The notes beneath the pieces are model-generated. The model had not been told where the DNA came from and did not search any database. It worked only from the letters and a program-made list of their open reading frames with translations. A stretch of 64,000 bases of DNA. Source: Arthrobotrys musiformis (taxonomy: Eukaryota; Ascomycota; Orbiliomycetes; Orbiliales; Orbiliaceae). Positions within the stretch are counted from its first letter, which is position 1; each line of letters starts with the position of its first letter. Positions 11,907-23,614 of the stretch are shown here, one piece after another. The stretch spans positions 1,550,001-1,614,000 of the forward strand of contig JAVHJL010000008.1 in the NCBI GenBank assembly GCA_036971715.1, in the 5' to 3' direction. The translations under genes were made by a program, and so were the position numbers.

Positions 11907-14450
11907 TTTTTTTTTTTTTTCAGTATATCTTTTCGCTAGTGGACTTTGTATTTTAAAAAGGAGCGTATAGAATCAGAATGATCAGAAAATCGAAGAAGTA
12001 CGCGGAATGAAGATATATTTATAATATTAAATTATATTAGAACTTATCGGTTCCGCCCCTCTTAGCTGAGAATATAAAAGTTCCCTGCTGAAATTAAAAA
12101 CCAATTCCTTCGAATGAATGTAAAGAAGAATATGTTGGCACAAAAAGAATGGACGAATGACCTTTCGGTAGAGTCATTCAAAAGTCGATGGGATGCATCG
12201 GCGGGGGTGGGTGACTAGAAGGAAGGGGAGGGATAAAGATGGAGGAGGAGAGGGATAGTAATTAATATACGAACCGAAGCAAGATGGAAAAGTACACATA
12301 CAAATCTCCTGCCTTTGCAATTGCGGCTGGAAAAGCTGAAAATCCCACCAAAACTCCAGTTGCAGCTTAGGCCGCCACATAATTTATTATCCGATAGGGC
12401 TAGAACTCTAACGCTGCATGGTTCCCGATACAAAAAGGACATCGTGAGTCTTGCCGAGGACCCGTGTGGTGAGGAAGCGCTGAAAGATCATTTTGCACCC
12501 TGTGAGCGGCGGTTTCGAACCTTGTTCATGAAGGCCGACGACCTTTCTGGGGTGGCCAATTTGCATTTGCTGGCGGTACCTTTCCTGTTTGGTACCAGCG
12601 CGGATTGGATTGGTACCTGAAAATCCTTTCGATTAAGAGGTCCCCACACCTGCGAATGCGAACCGCGACCAGGCCGCTGTGCGCTGAAGATCTTGCACTT
12701 GTCCGGGCCTAGTATCTCATTATGTCCCCAGAATCACCGGATGCAAAACGGTTTCGTCGCCGTAAATATGTATATCATAGTAGAAGATATAATAACACGT
12801 AATAGATTGTTTAGAGTTGAGTGTTTCCTGTGCAAAGCGATGTCAGTCGACCGAATCTGATGATGGATTCTACACAAGATTGATGGAGGAAGGTCGTACA
12901 ATGGCTTACCCGTCTCGACCGATATGGCAGTTGCGAGACATTCCGGACCAAGCCTGTGATTGTATCTCTTGATCGATTATCTAACAAACTCGCTAGGACC
13001 AGGTCGGAAAGGCCGCTGGTCTGGGGGATAACAGGGATGCATCAGGACTAACCTCAGACAGGGATGCAGAGAAAAGGAGATTGCGTTGGGCTGCGCTGGA
13101 CTCAGAACTCTAAAGATGGCCAAAGTCAAAAATCGACTCCACATTGGCTTACAGCAGTTCTATTATTTCTATTATCGTCACGGTACGCGGAACTCCATGA
13201 TTTGGTGGCATATCGATGCTGTTTTCCTGGCTGTACTCCGTATTATCCTATGCTTTGTGAGTGCATATGTGTCTATGCACTGATAGATAGGCAAAACGGA
13301 CCGGCTGCCAATAGTATTCTGCAAACGGGTCACGCATGACTGTCTGCGATATATCAGAACGTGGCTTGAACGCGAATCCATGCGAGTCGCGGAGTCACGC
13401 TCGTACGTTCCTGGGATCATGTAGAAGTCAGACCTGTCGACGGGAGCTCCAGGACCAGGTACAATACGAGCCAAGTTGCAATTGCAAGTTCTCGAGCTTG
13501 ATAAATCAATGCGCTCAAGAGGCACAGATTCCTCAAGCTTCCTTCTGCCAATATAGCAATATCAGAGGGCCAATATCGATATCGATGTCATGATATCGGC
13601 CCGTATCTGCATGTAACCACGGCACAGGTACTCCGATGACTCCAATCGATGCGGACACCGACGTCAGAACAAGCACAGGACAAGCCGAGAGCCGAAAAAC
13701 TCGCGAACTCGCTTTGCTCGTTCTCAGAATCCAATCCAATTGGCCTTTTCGGTTGCAACACAAAGTGCTTTGTCAAAATGCAACAGAGCAACGCAATTCG
13801 AGGGCGTATTGCTGCCAGCAAATCAGACGGAAAAAACGGGCTCAATTGGGGTAGGCATAGTTGGCTACCAAGTAAGTCTGGAATTAGCATTTGAGCTCGA
13901 TTCCGATGGATTTCGGCCACCTATACGATATCCCAATTGCCTCGCTCTAATATCGTTAGAAACGGCGGTCGTTTTTATATAGTCCGCATATCTCACAGCA
14001 AGCATGCAGCGAATCTGGGGCTTTTAGAATGGCTATATGGCAGGGCACTCACCTATAAGCCAGGAAACAGTCGTGTATAAAACAATGACCGAATGAATTC
14101 CCAGGATATAGGTTCTGTCCATTGGGTCTCAGGACGGAGAAGCTAACTTCGCGGGCGAAGAAGAGCCAATGTGGTGGGCATGTAATTATACTGTATCTGC
14201 CTCTTAAGCTCTTAACGGGGCTATATGGCTCGTCGCCTTTTCGTCATAGCAAGCTGAGCTGCCTGGCAGTCCCCAAACCCCCACCATCGAGCGAATGTCT
14301 TATATAGCGTAGAATAGGCAGTTAGACGGTTAGACGAGCAGTAGAAGTTGACGAGGTCGAACTGTGCAAAAGGAGAGCGTATGTATACCCAACGCATTTG
14401 GTGGTTTTAATCGGCCTTTGCAGTCTCTGAGTGTGATCTGGAGCCAAAAG
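11907..14450. other. 2.5 kb divergent intergenic region
   Basis: This spacer separates two divergent genes and carries the predicted GH55 promoter. I found only short frames with no protein-like composition, no terminal repeats and no tRNA. The palindrome TATCGATA occurs at 13574-13581 within a run of ATATCGAT-like sequence. A decayed element too degraded to recognise cannot be excluded. Confidence 0.5.
12016..12023 (-). promoter_or_regulatory. Probable TATA box of the GH55 gene
   Basis: On the minus strand this reads TATAAATA, 110 bp upstream of the GH55 start codon. An A-tract (11907-11920 on the complement) directly precedes the ATG. The position suits a fungal core promoter, but there are no transcript data. 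Confidence 0.45.
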
Positions 14451-16423
14451 ATGAACGAAGACGAATTAGCCCTCGATCTAACAGCTCAACCAAATCAAAT
14501 CAAATCCTCCTTCTCCTCTTCCTCCTCCTCCTGCTCGCCCCCTTTACCTCCACAACCACTGTCACCTATTCCAATAAAAGCTGCTTCAGCTTCAACCCCC
14601 CTTGAGTCTCAAGTTTTTCTAGAGACTCCAAGCTCCGTTGGCAGCATCGAAGGCTTTCTTCAGAAAAGAGCTCGGTTCTTTACGATGGATAGCATCCCAT
14701 CATCGACGGAGACGGGTGTGCCTAGTACCACTGCCACTTCCCCTCCACTGCCGTCGAGAGCTGAAGAAGCCTCCAAGTTAGCAGGGAATACCACATATTT
14801 CTCTTCCTCGAAGCAACAAGGCCCTATTGAGGCTGCCACCATTTCGGCCGCTACCATGGAACCTCATCAAGCGTCAGTTGCTTCTAGTGCCAACCAACGT
14901 AAGTCTACTTACGAGGGATATGACGGCTTAAGTGGCCCTAAGTCAAAGCATCTCAAGTACTTCTTGGACACCCTCGAGCCTAGCGGACCCAGTCTCAGCG
15001 TTCAACCAGGGCCGTCGCGTCAGCTGTCTCCAGGGCGTGTTCCCGCCGCTGTTTATGCTCTCGAGGAAGCACAGAAACGCAATTCCCAGGGTTCTGATAA
15101 AGGCTCGATTCGTATAAGCCAAGAAACTCGCCGTCTGGATGTCACTTCCCATCCCATGACTTCCGATAGTATTGGGGTTTCCGAGGCTCTTGTCCGGCCG
15201 GCTGGTGCTCCTCCAACGGAGTCGGAACGTCCCGAAACTATTGCTTCTTCCGTTGTCCCAGCTGTCGGGTCGAATGCGCCGGAGGAGACGCCAGATAACC
15301 AGGAAAAAGACCAGGCGAGCAAGGGTGGTATCCGTTTCATGTTCGGGAAAAAGCGTTCGAAGCCTGGGGAGCCTTCTAGGAAGATTCCAGGAGCCGGTAT
15401 CGTCCGCCAGGAATCCAGCACCACAGCTGATACATCAACTCCTCTCAGTATCATCAGCGACTGTCATTATGTACACCCTCTTCCTCCACCAGTGACTTCA
15501 AACGGACAAGACGCAAGGAATTTCGCAACATTTCGTAGAGATCTGAAAAGAGAATTTCAAAACCGAAAGCTCGAAGGGAGGCATGAGCATCCGACAGAAG
15601 GTAAACCCCCGAACTGAGTTATAGTGATTTGATTGAGGACAGGGGTCCTTTATGATAAGAATTCAATAGCTTGAGCGTGTTGCTGATCTAGCACGTTCTT
15701 CTGCACATAGGAGCTGCGGCAATCCAGAACCCCACCGGGATCCAGAAAGTGGGCTTGACGCAGCTTTTCCGCTCTATTTCAAACGTCATCAAGAAGGGCA
15801 CTAGTAAATTCAACAGGCTAGTCCTCCGCAAGGCCAAAACAATCCCCAAAAAGCTCTCATCTACTATCCTTGGGTGTCCCCAACCCTCGCCACAGGAGCC
15901 AGAGAGCAAGAAGGTTTTGACCCGTGCTCAGCGACTGAAAGAGTACCGGGATATCACTCAGGGGCTAGTTCCCTCGTACGGTGACCGGGTCCCAACTCCC
16001 CCACCCGTGGTCCGCAGCACTCCAGACCCAACCGAGAACTTGGTAGCCAAGATGTCTGCCGGATCCTCACTTTCAATTGGTGGCTCAGGCAATAGAGCAC
16101 CATATCAGCCTCCACCATACCGCCAAGTCGGTCTATTCGCATCTCAACCCCACGAGGTCGCGGCAAAGCTCTCCGGAAAGGGCAAAGCAACCGATCACCT
16201 AACTAGCGGTGATGCTGCCCGAGCTTACTCATCAAATAGCGAGGACGTCTCTAGTAGCGTCCAACTTTCTTCATCGAGCAGCTCCCAGAGCGCCGAAGCG
16301 GTTCTTAACGGCGGCCTGGATGGATCTGATTCACGGCCAGTCGTGTATCAAATTATGGCTGTTAGAGTCCCTCCCGCCCTCAGGAGGGATGTTGGGGGAG
16401 CCCGGGGTTCGCACAGGTGGTAG
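14451..16423 (+). CDS. Hypothetical low-complexity protein
   Basis: I do not recognise a family. The model gives 620 residues from the ATG at 14451 (MNEDELALDL); an in-frame GTG at 14364 is not needed. One 110 bp intron, 15601-15710, joins the two reading frames in phase 1 (HPTEG to AAIQNPTG). The protein is rich in Ser, Pro and Thr and has poly-Ser runs near both ends. It has no signal peptide, membrane segment or Cys pattern. A basic stretch after the intron (FRSISNVIKKGTSKFNRL, then RKAKTIPKK) and a later PTPPP motif are the only compact features. It is probably largely disordered, perhaps a scaffold or regulator; no function is assigned. The exact 3' end is less certain because the last residues look unlike the rest. 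Confidence 0.6.
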
Positions 16424-17168
16424 TAGGGACCACCATCATCTTTGCCGTATATACCCATAGCGATCCTAGTTTTGGCGGCCCTGTGTGGGCGCGGGCCAAG
16501 CAGTGGGACCCGGCCACCGGGACCCCTGCTTCGGCCATGGTATTGAGGGGGGGTTTATTTTGTTTGACCCAGCTTATCTGGGTTGGGGATACCACATCTG
16601 TGGTTCCCTATTGTTTTTTGCCTAGAACGTTTTTAGTTTTATACACGGGGGATGGTGAATACTCACCTCCCCATTTTCTCTTGGTCTTTTACCGATTCGC
16701 GTGCTCCCCGCTCCCCCTAGGCTTGTAGTCGTTAATTGTTCTGCTTGCGAATCGTTTCTTCTTATGACATAGCCGCTTGTTCCTATGCATTTGTTTTGCT
16801 CGTTGGCCCCCCGCCCTCTGAATTATACATACTCTGGGACCGGATCCCTATACGTATACCCCGCCGGTTGCCCCCTTCGGTTGCTGCAAGCTCACCGCTT
16901 GGTTTTTATATGAAGCTGTAGATTTTGCCTTAGATCATGATGCCTACTCCCCCCCCCTTGGCCTTATTTATGCCCCTTCTGTCTCGTTCTAAGTTTATTC
17001 ACTGGTCTTGTGTGCATCAACCCGGCCTTGTCTTCCTGTCTTAGTTGAACCATAATACTACTGTACGGGACTATGAATATTTCTTTCCTTTCTAGCTTGA
17101 TTGGTAAAAGTGATCCGAAGCCGGCCCATAACGAAACTACCTTAATTATAACAAATCCCCTTCGGCTC
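16424..17168. other. Convergent spacer
   Basis: This 745 bp spacer is rich in pyrimidine runs and contains the two hairpins noted separately. I see no gene in it. Confidence 0.5.
16567..16604 (+). other. Two adjacent hairpins in the 3' flank
   Basis: ACCCAG and CTGGGT (16567-16572 and 16578-16583) can pair around a 5-base loop. Eight bases later ACCACA and TGTGGT (16591-16596 and 16599-16604) form a second perfect inverted repeat. Both lie about 150 bp past the stop of the preceding gene, probably in its 3' UTR. Confidence 0.4.
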
Positions 17169-18706
17169 CTACATTATGAAATAGTCCGATCCCGTCACTC
17201 GCCCTTCACACCAAGCCGGATAACTCACCGGCGTATTCTCAAGCTTCTCATTCACAAAATCCGGTCTTATCTTCACCCTCTCCCACTCCCTGCCGGGTAA
17301 GGGAAGATTATCTTTATATACAATAACGTCACTACGACCGTAATGACTGCTGTAAAACGTGAAATTATCATGGACCCATTTATTCCTCGGGCGTCTCCAC
17401 ATCATATCACTATGATGTGCTATTATGTGGGCTGTAATCCATGGAACGTCATCGGGGTTTTTACGATTGAAAGTGCGGTATCGGAATCTATTCGTTTCTG
17501 AGTCCTTCCCACCGTTGGAACGAAGGCACCAGTAGCAACGGACATCGTTGTCGGCGCTTTCGAAGTATATCCTCGAGTAGACGAGGATCCAGTGGAAGGC
17601 ACATTTGGGGGTGGTAAGAGTTTCCAATAACCTTCTGATCGCAACGCTGTCTGGGTGTGGCAGGGTGGTTATATCAAAGTTGTCGGGGTCGCCGAGATAG
17701 AGTCTGTTGACTGCTGTGACTAGATCTGCGACTGCGAGTTTCTTACCGGCTTTTAGAAGGGGTATGAAATCCATGATACGCTGAACGACTTTTTCCGAGA
17801 ATAAAACGACTGGATAGCCTGGGGTATCCCTATCATCCAGTGCCTCTCGGCGGAGAGAGTATGCGAGTAGATTGTAATACCCGTTCGGGTCTAATGCTAT
17901 ATGCAGATGACGGTAGTTTTGACGATATGAATCTCTGAGCAGGCAGAGTGCTTGGTCTATATACCCCGCCTCCTCTGCGCCGCGAGATGCGGACCATTTT
18001 GCTTTGAACTTTGATGAAGGGCTTCTGGTTACTTCGTAGGGTTTCCCCGTTTGGGTTTCGATTAGTTTTATGAGAGAGGGGATTTGGATGAAGGATTGCC
18101 CGTATACGGGGTGGAATATTGATTTTGGAACTTTGAAGTCGGGGAAGCCTATGGCGAAGATTTTGAGATCTTTGCGAGGTATCGTTAGCTACTATATACC
18201 AATACATTTGCGACTAATCTAGGTACCTCATATAAAATAGCAGAGTAACAAAAAAACGACTTACCGGTAAACCAATCACGATAGCACTTTTGGCAGAACT
18301 GCTGCAATATATCCCCTCCAAAAACTGGTCCCTTGGACTTAAAAGCAAGAGAACGCTCGCTATTCTTCACATCTGGGGGATCAGCCTCCAAACAATAGCG
18401 GCAAGCATACGTCTTCCTCCCGGAAAACAAATCCGACGCCTCCTTCCAATAATCCATCTCAAATAGGCCATCTTCGAACTTTTGAAAGCCGTTGAATCCC
18501 GGATCAACACCCTTGGGCGTGATATGGCCGTGTTCGGATACCCCCAGCGCCTTGCGGAGGGTACGATACCAAAAGTACTGATTACCGGGACCGAGACGGT
18601 CTCTAAATGTTCGGCAGGTGAGGGATAAAACGCCAATATCACGAGGGGTGAGGTAGGCGTTGATTAGTTCGAGAACCTCGAATGGGAAAGTCAGGAGGAC
18701 GGTCAT
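17169..18706 (-). CDS. F-box protein with two Cys-rich clusters (paralogue A)
   Basis: The predicted 480-residue protein starts with an F-box-like motif (FPFEVLELINAYLTPRDIG, then SLTCRTF). Such proteins usually link substrates to SCF ubiquitin ligases. A CRYC...CQKC pair follows, then after the intron a second cluster, RCYWCLR, with a nearby HIIAHHSDMMW. The spacing suggests metal binding, but I know no named domain for it. The intron is 18170-18264 (95 bp, phase 1, donor GTAAGT, branch GCTAAC), just after RDWFT. The downstream exon reads from DLKIFAIGF to the C-terminus ending YFIM. The start at 18706 fits the paralogue best; an upstream in-frame start at 18829 is possible. The gene at 21004-22750 has the same layout, intron position and ending. 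Confidence 0.75.
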
Positions 18707-19284
18707 GGCTTCTGGGTTTCCTTGAGGGGTGGAGTTATACTCGTGCACTTGATGAACTGCGATGCGATATGTATATGCGCGCTCTGAACTTAGAATCATA
18801 TGTAGATATTGATCTGGGAAAGAGACCAATATTGATGTATATCCTTAGTGTTTGTAGGAGAATCGATAACGCGACGAGGGGTTAGCTTTAGCGTCATGCG
18901 CATGCGCGCCTGCATCTTCGGTTATGCCTCTATCTTATAGGTCCGTCCTAACTGGGAACTAGTTTGGTGGATATTCTTGGCGTAGTCCGATGGGGCCATG
19001 GGGATACATAAAGCTATTAACTTGGGCAGAACTACCTGGGTAACTACCAGCAAAAAAACCTTTTTATGTCCTAGAATACTCATCCTCAATTACAAACCAG
19101 TGTCACGCCGTTTAGCTCATTCGGTAGCCGATTGTTTGAGGACAGTGTAGTGAGTAATATAATATAACCCTAAAGAAGGTGGATCATTCTATCACCACAA
19201 GCTTCTAACAATAACTTGCATGCCAAAGACGATTAGCTATAAATTAACTATAAAAGGCTATATATTCGAGTGGTTTACTCGATT
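18707..19284. other. Spacer within the F-box cluster
   Basis: This 578 bp stretch serves as promoter of paralogue A and 3' flank of the middle F-box gene. No gene is seen. A tRNA A-box-like stretch near 19115-19133 has no B box and was rejected. Confidence 0.5.
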
Positions 19285-20635
19285 TTATTGAGCTAGCCAA
19301 CTTTCTGCTTTGTTAAGACTCTCCATCGCCCTTGTTAGACATTCCGTCTCATGGTTCCTCAAGGCTTCCTGAACACTCCTCGCACTGAGCCCTAGATTAC
19401 TTTCCATAACCAAACCAAAAATATTAGAAGGCCCCGAGGGTGACAAACGAGCTTTGAACTCCTTCAGCCCCGTGAATGCCACGCCATCTAGGTCAAAGGG
19501 GCCGTCTCCGCCCCTGGCCCAATGGACCCCCCTAACATTTTCATAATCCGCCTGATCCCACCATCTCGTGGCATCCTTACACGCCAGAACTAGCTCCTCA
19601 ACTCCTTCGAACCGACACTTCGAAAACCCCGCCCACCAGGTCGGGGTGGTATAACATTTATATTTCAAAATCTTGACTCCAGGCGGGGGAGGTACAAAGA
19701 AGGACGGATGAATAAATATCCCTTTGAAACGAAGTTCCCTCAAGCTTTCCAACTTGCGAAATGCCCATTGTAAGCGGAAAAGAACCTGTTGATGGTTTTC
19801 GATCGGCCAGGGGTCGAGGCTCTCTACAGCGCTGAAGCGGACCACTTGCAACGATAGCTTCTCCAAATTTACTGCGCTCGATAGAACATTCGTTATAGAA
19901 ACGACGTAGCCGCGAACGAATTGGTCGTTATTCTCGTGTAGTTGGGTTTCGAACTCCAGACTTGTCAGATTTTTCCAGGGTATTGAATCGGTCATGCCAA
20001 TCAGGAGGTCCCATCTGTTGGTGGTTAAGGACAGCGAGAAGTCCTGAGGAGATTTATCATCCGAGTATGATTTCAAGACACGGAGGAAGTATTCGATGTC
20101 ATCCTGGCCGTTACCTTTTCCCACAATCGATTCAAGAGTCATTAATTAAGTCTCTTTCGACAGAAGTCCTCCGCGTCATGAACGATTGAAGCAATATAGC
20201 GGACTCACGACTGACATTCAACAGCGCCTTCCTTAACTTCAGCCTCCCAAATTGAACCGCCTTCGCAAACAACCGCGTCATCCCAGGGTAATCGGGCGAC
20301 CCGGGGTTATTCGCCAATACACATTTTAAATACTCCCACCCAAGCTTCAATTGACTCTCGGTTTTGTAACCATCTCGTATCAACCGCCGTAAATGCCTAG
20401 AGTATATCGCACCAGGCTCATCCCCGTATGCTGATTGTTCCATCTTCCATGAGGTCCAGATTTGTTTATACACAAGAGGATGAAGGTATTTACACGTCTG
20501 GAGAAGACGGTAGAGGTCTTGAAGGGGGAGGTATCCGAGGATATCATAAATTAATTCCGGGGCGAGGCTTGTGAGAGATGCGCTGGCTTTAGCAATTGTA
20601 GAAAATCGTTCATTCTGATATATTTTGGATTCCAT
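19285..20635 (-). CDS. F-box protein (middle gene of the cluster)
   Basis: The N-terminus has a clear F-box-like segment (LAPELIYDILGYLPLQDLYR, then LLQTCKYLHPLVYKQIW). The C-terminal 270 residues contain leucine-spaced stretches such as LTSLEFETQL and LESLRELRFKGIF, which hint at a degenerate LRR-like substrate-binding region. I join two frames through an intron at 20115-20208 (94 bp, phase 1, donor GTGAGT), giving 418 residues and reading NVSR-NGQDDIEYF. The acceptor is the least certain part. It lacks the CRYC and CYWC clusters of its two neighbours and is not an obvious copy of them. It probably recruits a substrate to an SCF complex, which is inference from the F-box alone. Confidence 0.7.
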
Positions 20636-21003
20636 ATTGAAAGTTGATTGTTTAATTCGATTTGGTATAAAATGTTTTCCTAGATGTCAAGATGGTGAAT
20701 CGGATGGCCATGGTGCAAGGATCCAAAAGTGCATGTAGATATACCGGCTGGCAGCGGCTTGGCGGCTTGAGGGTATGCAAAAATACAACAATAGACATTG
20801 GGTTGTCGTGTAGGCAGATGCAGTCCCCTAATGCCTTGTAGGCGTTAGATCAATATATCCCGTAAAATGAGGACTACTCTGAGGCAATATGAATAGCCTT
20901 TTCATTGGATTTCCTGGAAATTATAGAAGGAAGAGAAAAAGTAGTTGGATTAAATATCGTGACCATGTTGACATCTATTTGAGAACTTGCGCTTGCATGC
21001 AAA
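20636..21003. other. Spacer within the F-box cluster
   Basis: This 368 bp AT-rich gap holds the promoter of the middle F-box gene and the 3' flank of paralogue B. No gene or repeat is seen. Confidence 0.5.
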
Positions 21004-22750
21004 CTACATGATAAAATAAGTTGATTTTGTCAGAAACTCCCACTCATACCCTGGTACCTCGCTAGGATCTATCTCCTCCATTTCCTCTTGGTCAGGGTCG
21101 ACCTCTTCAGGAGCTTCCTCAGGCTCATATCTAGTCCCATCTGAACTCTTAAGTCCTATACGAATCACCTCGTAATCTTCATATACCCTTCTCTTCGGCC
21201 TAGTCCACAGCATCTCTCGATGAGCAGAGAAAACATGTGTAAAGATCCAATACTCTGAAAGATACCCTTGCTCCTCTGGGGTATTCGACTTTTCAAAGTA
21301 ATCCTCTTCATCCTCTTCCCGACTCACCGTTTCAGCAAATCCCTCGGAACTCCCCTGTCTCAAGCACCAGTAACATTTCAGATTCACCGCTACGCCATAC
21401 GAGTCCGGATCTTCCGATGCCCAAGCGTCTGCATACGAGGAATACCAGTATGGATAATAAAATATCGAGAATTTCCTTAACCACGATAGCGGGTGTGTGC
21501 TGGTATAACATTCCAGCGCACGGATCATTGCTTCCGCCAAAATTCCAAATTGGGACTTCGGGTCGTCGTTCGCCAGCTGGGTTTCGTCCGGTTTGCAGAG
21601 GACTTTGGAGATTACCCGCTCCACTGCGATATTTGTTGCTTCTGCAACCCTCTCGCTGTCGCTGATATCGCGACGGCTCAAAGCCTTCGAAAGCTCAACG
21701 ATACCACCGCCGATGCCCGCGTTTATACCGTACTGACCGGCGTATATACCATCCCAATTATGACTGAAAACCTCCTCTGGATCAGAAGGACAAAGAACGT
21801 CCTGCACCAAAAACTTCGTAAGGATTTCATATAGCTCTTCCACCGAGATAACGAGCAGTAGATGTTTATACACCTTCTTATAAACCTCGAGCGCAAACTT
21901 GACCGCTTCGTCTAGCAATATCGCCTCCTTCTCATCCCCGAGTTTATATACCCATTTCTCAATAAACCGGTTCGAAGGCTTCCGGGTGATTTCGTAAGGT
22001 ACACCGCCGCGGCTTTGTTCTTGGATACACCTGATTACCGCATGTATCGGGAAAAAGCAGTGTTCTTCGTAACCTTCACGCAGAGGCGGAATAGCCAAGC
22101 TGGCTGGAAATTTGATCTCCGGATATCGTTTCTTGAGTTTGTCAAAGCCGCCTGTATATACCGGGAGGAGAAAAGCGATTGAACAAGGGGATGTTAGACG
22201 TATAAAATCAATTTTGACACTTTCAAATAAATGCGAAGGTAGAATACATACGAACAAACCAATCGTCAAGACAATTTTGGCAATACTTCTTCACCACCGT
22301 TGCTCCCTCATCGGTCCGATAAGCAATTACCCCGCGGTCCACCCCACTCGGCACGTGCACCCGAAGGCAAAGCCTACATCGGTATCCGACATAGCGAGAG
22401 TGGTAACCCTCAGAAAAAAAATCTTCATCAGCCTGGGGACGTTTGTCGTTTCCTGAGAACACCTCAAGGGCTTCGGCCCAATAATTCCTCCCACCTGTAG
22501 GATCTAATTCTTTATATGAAGTAGAAATATCTGCAACCCACGATACAATCTCCGGTGACACCCAGGAATCCAGCTCCACCTGCTGTGCCCCGCGAGAAAG
22601 GAGACGGTACCATAGTAATCCATTGTTTGGTCCGAGGGAGCGAAAGAGGGATTTGCAGGATAATGCCAGGCAGGCGGTGTCCTGCGGTATAAGGTAGGTT
22701 GAGATTTCCCCGTGGACTTCAGAGGGAAGGGTCTGAATGTTTGCAGGCAT
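21004..22750 (-). CDS. F-box protein with two Cys-rich clusters (paralogue B)
   Basis: The model gives 548 residues. An F-box-like N-terminus (LPSEVHGEISTYLIPQDTAC) is followed by CRLC...CQNC ending in DDWFVR. The intron at 22152-22251 (100 bp, phase 1, donor GTATGT, branch CTAAC) sits at the same place as in paralogue A. The second exon carries KCYWCLR and HVFSAHREMLWTRPKRR, an acidic stretch rich in Glu/Pro/Asp near the end, and a YFIM terminus. It is clearly related to the gene at 17169-18706 but strongly diverged, so the duplication is old or the genes evolve fast. Likely role: an SCF adaptor with an unknown target; the Cys/His clusters may bind zinc. Confidence 0.78.
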
Positions 22751-23614
22751 TATTCCCCCTAAGACTTAAAATATATGGGAATTGTATCGAAGAGATAAAG
22801 GGCTAGCGCTATCAGCTAGCTATAGAACAATAATTGCAGGACTAGAAATGGCCTGCGTTGGGGTTTGTTGGATTTTTTTGCTCCAGTTTACGTGCTCCAA
22901 GTCGAGTATTTATAATAATTTTTATAGGGCCAAGTCTCCCTTTGTGACGTCTGGGTACGAGGCCAAAAGGGCCTAGGTTTAATATCTGGAGTGGATGGAA
23001 TTCACAGGGCTTCTTCATAAGTTCACGGGTTCAGGTGATTCCGTGAACCGTGAGTCATGAGTGCATTTTATTAAATTCCACCATGCGCAGTTTGCATCTT
23101 ATCTCGTAAACCCATGCAAATGCTGCTGCGTCTATGTGGCACAGAAATGCATAAAAACTCCTAGATGCATTGCAGACCTACCTACTTAGGTAGGCATCGG
23201 TATCATGTCATATCTTACCAATATCCCATGTGGACTGATACATTATATTACTTCGGGGACGAAATGCCTACACCCTCATATCTAAGCCGTCAATATTACA
23301 ATAATACTCAATCATCAAAGAAAAAAAAAAAAGGATATACCATAAAAAGAGAAAACGCCAGTAATCTCCAACCCACCAAACAAAAATACACTATCTAACC
23401 AAACAAAAACAGCTACCCGCGAATCAAGGCTAAAACATAGCAGAATGCTAACCCACATCCTCGCGCATATCTACAAAAAACCACAATCTATACCATATAA
23501 AACGGTAAGAAAGATGAATAAATATCACTCCACATTCAACCTCTCCACAACCTCATCAACCCCTTCCCCAACTTCATCAGCAACATCCCTCAAAAATAAA
23601 AGAGTAGAAGCCCA
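22751..23614. other. Spacer between the F-box cluster and vps54
   Basis: This 864 bp stretch is AT-rich, with a poly-A run near 23321-23332. It holds the promoter of F-box paralogue B and the vps54 3' flank. No gene is seen. Confidence 0.5.

Noticed and set aside
13025..13036. GGGATAACAGGG, matching the core of the I-SceI homing endonuclease site
   Set aside because: Only 12 of 18 bases match, there is no intron or endonuclease gene nearby, and the outer bases differ.
12315..14307. Several 60-100 codon frames between the GH55 gene and the gene at 14451
   Set aside because: Short, overlapping on both strands, with no splice logic that joins them into a larger protein.
19110..19165. tRNA A-box-like stretch (TTTAGCTCATTCGGTAG)
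   Set aside because: No B box (GGTTCRANNCC) or acceptor stem follows at the right distance.
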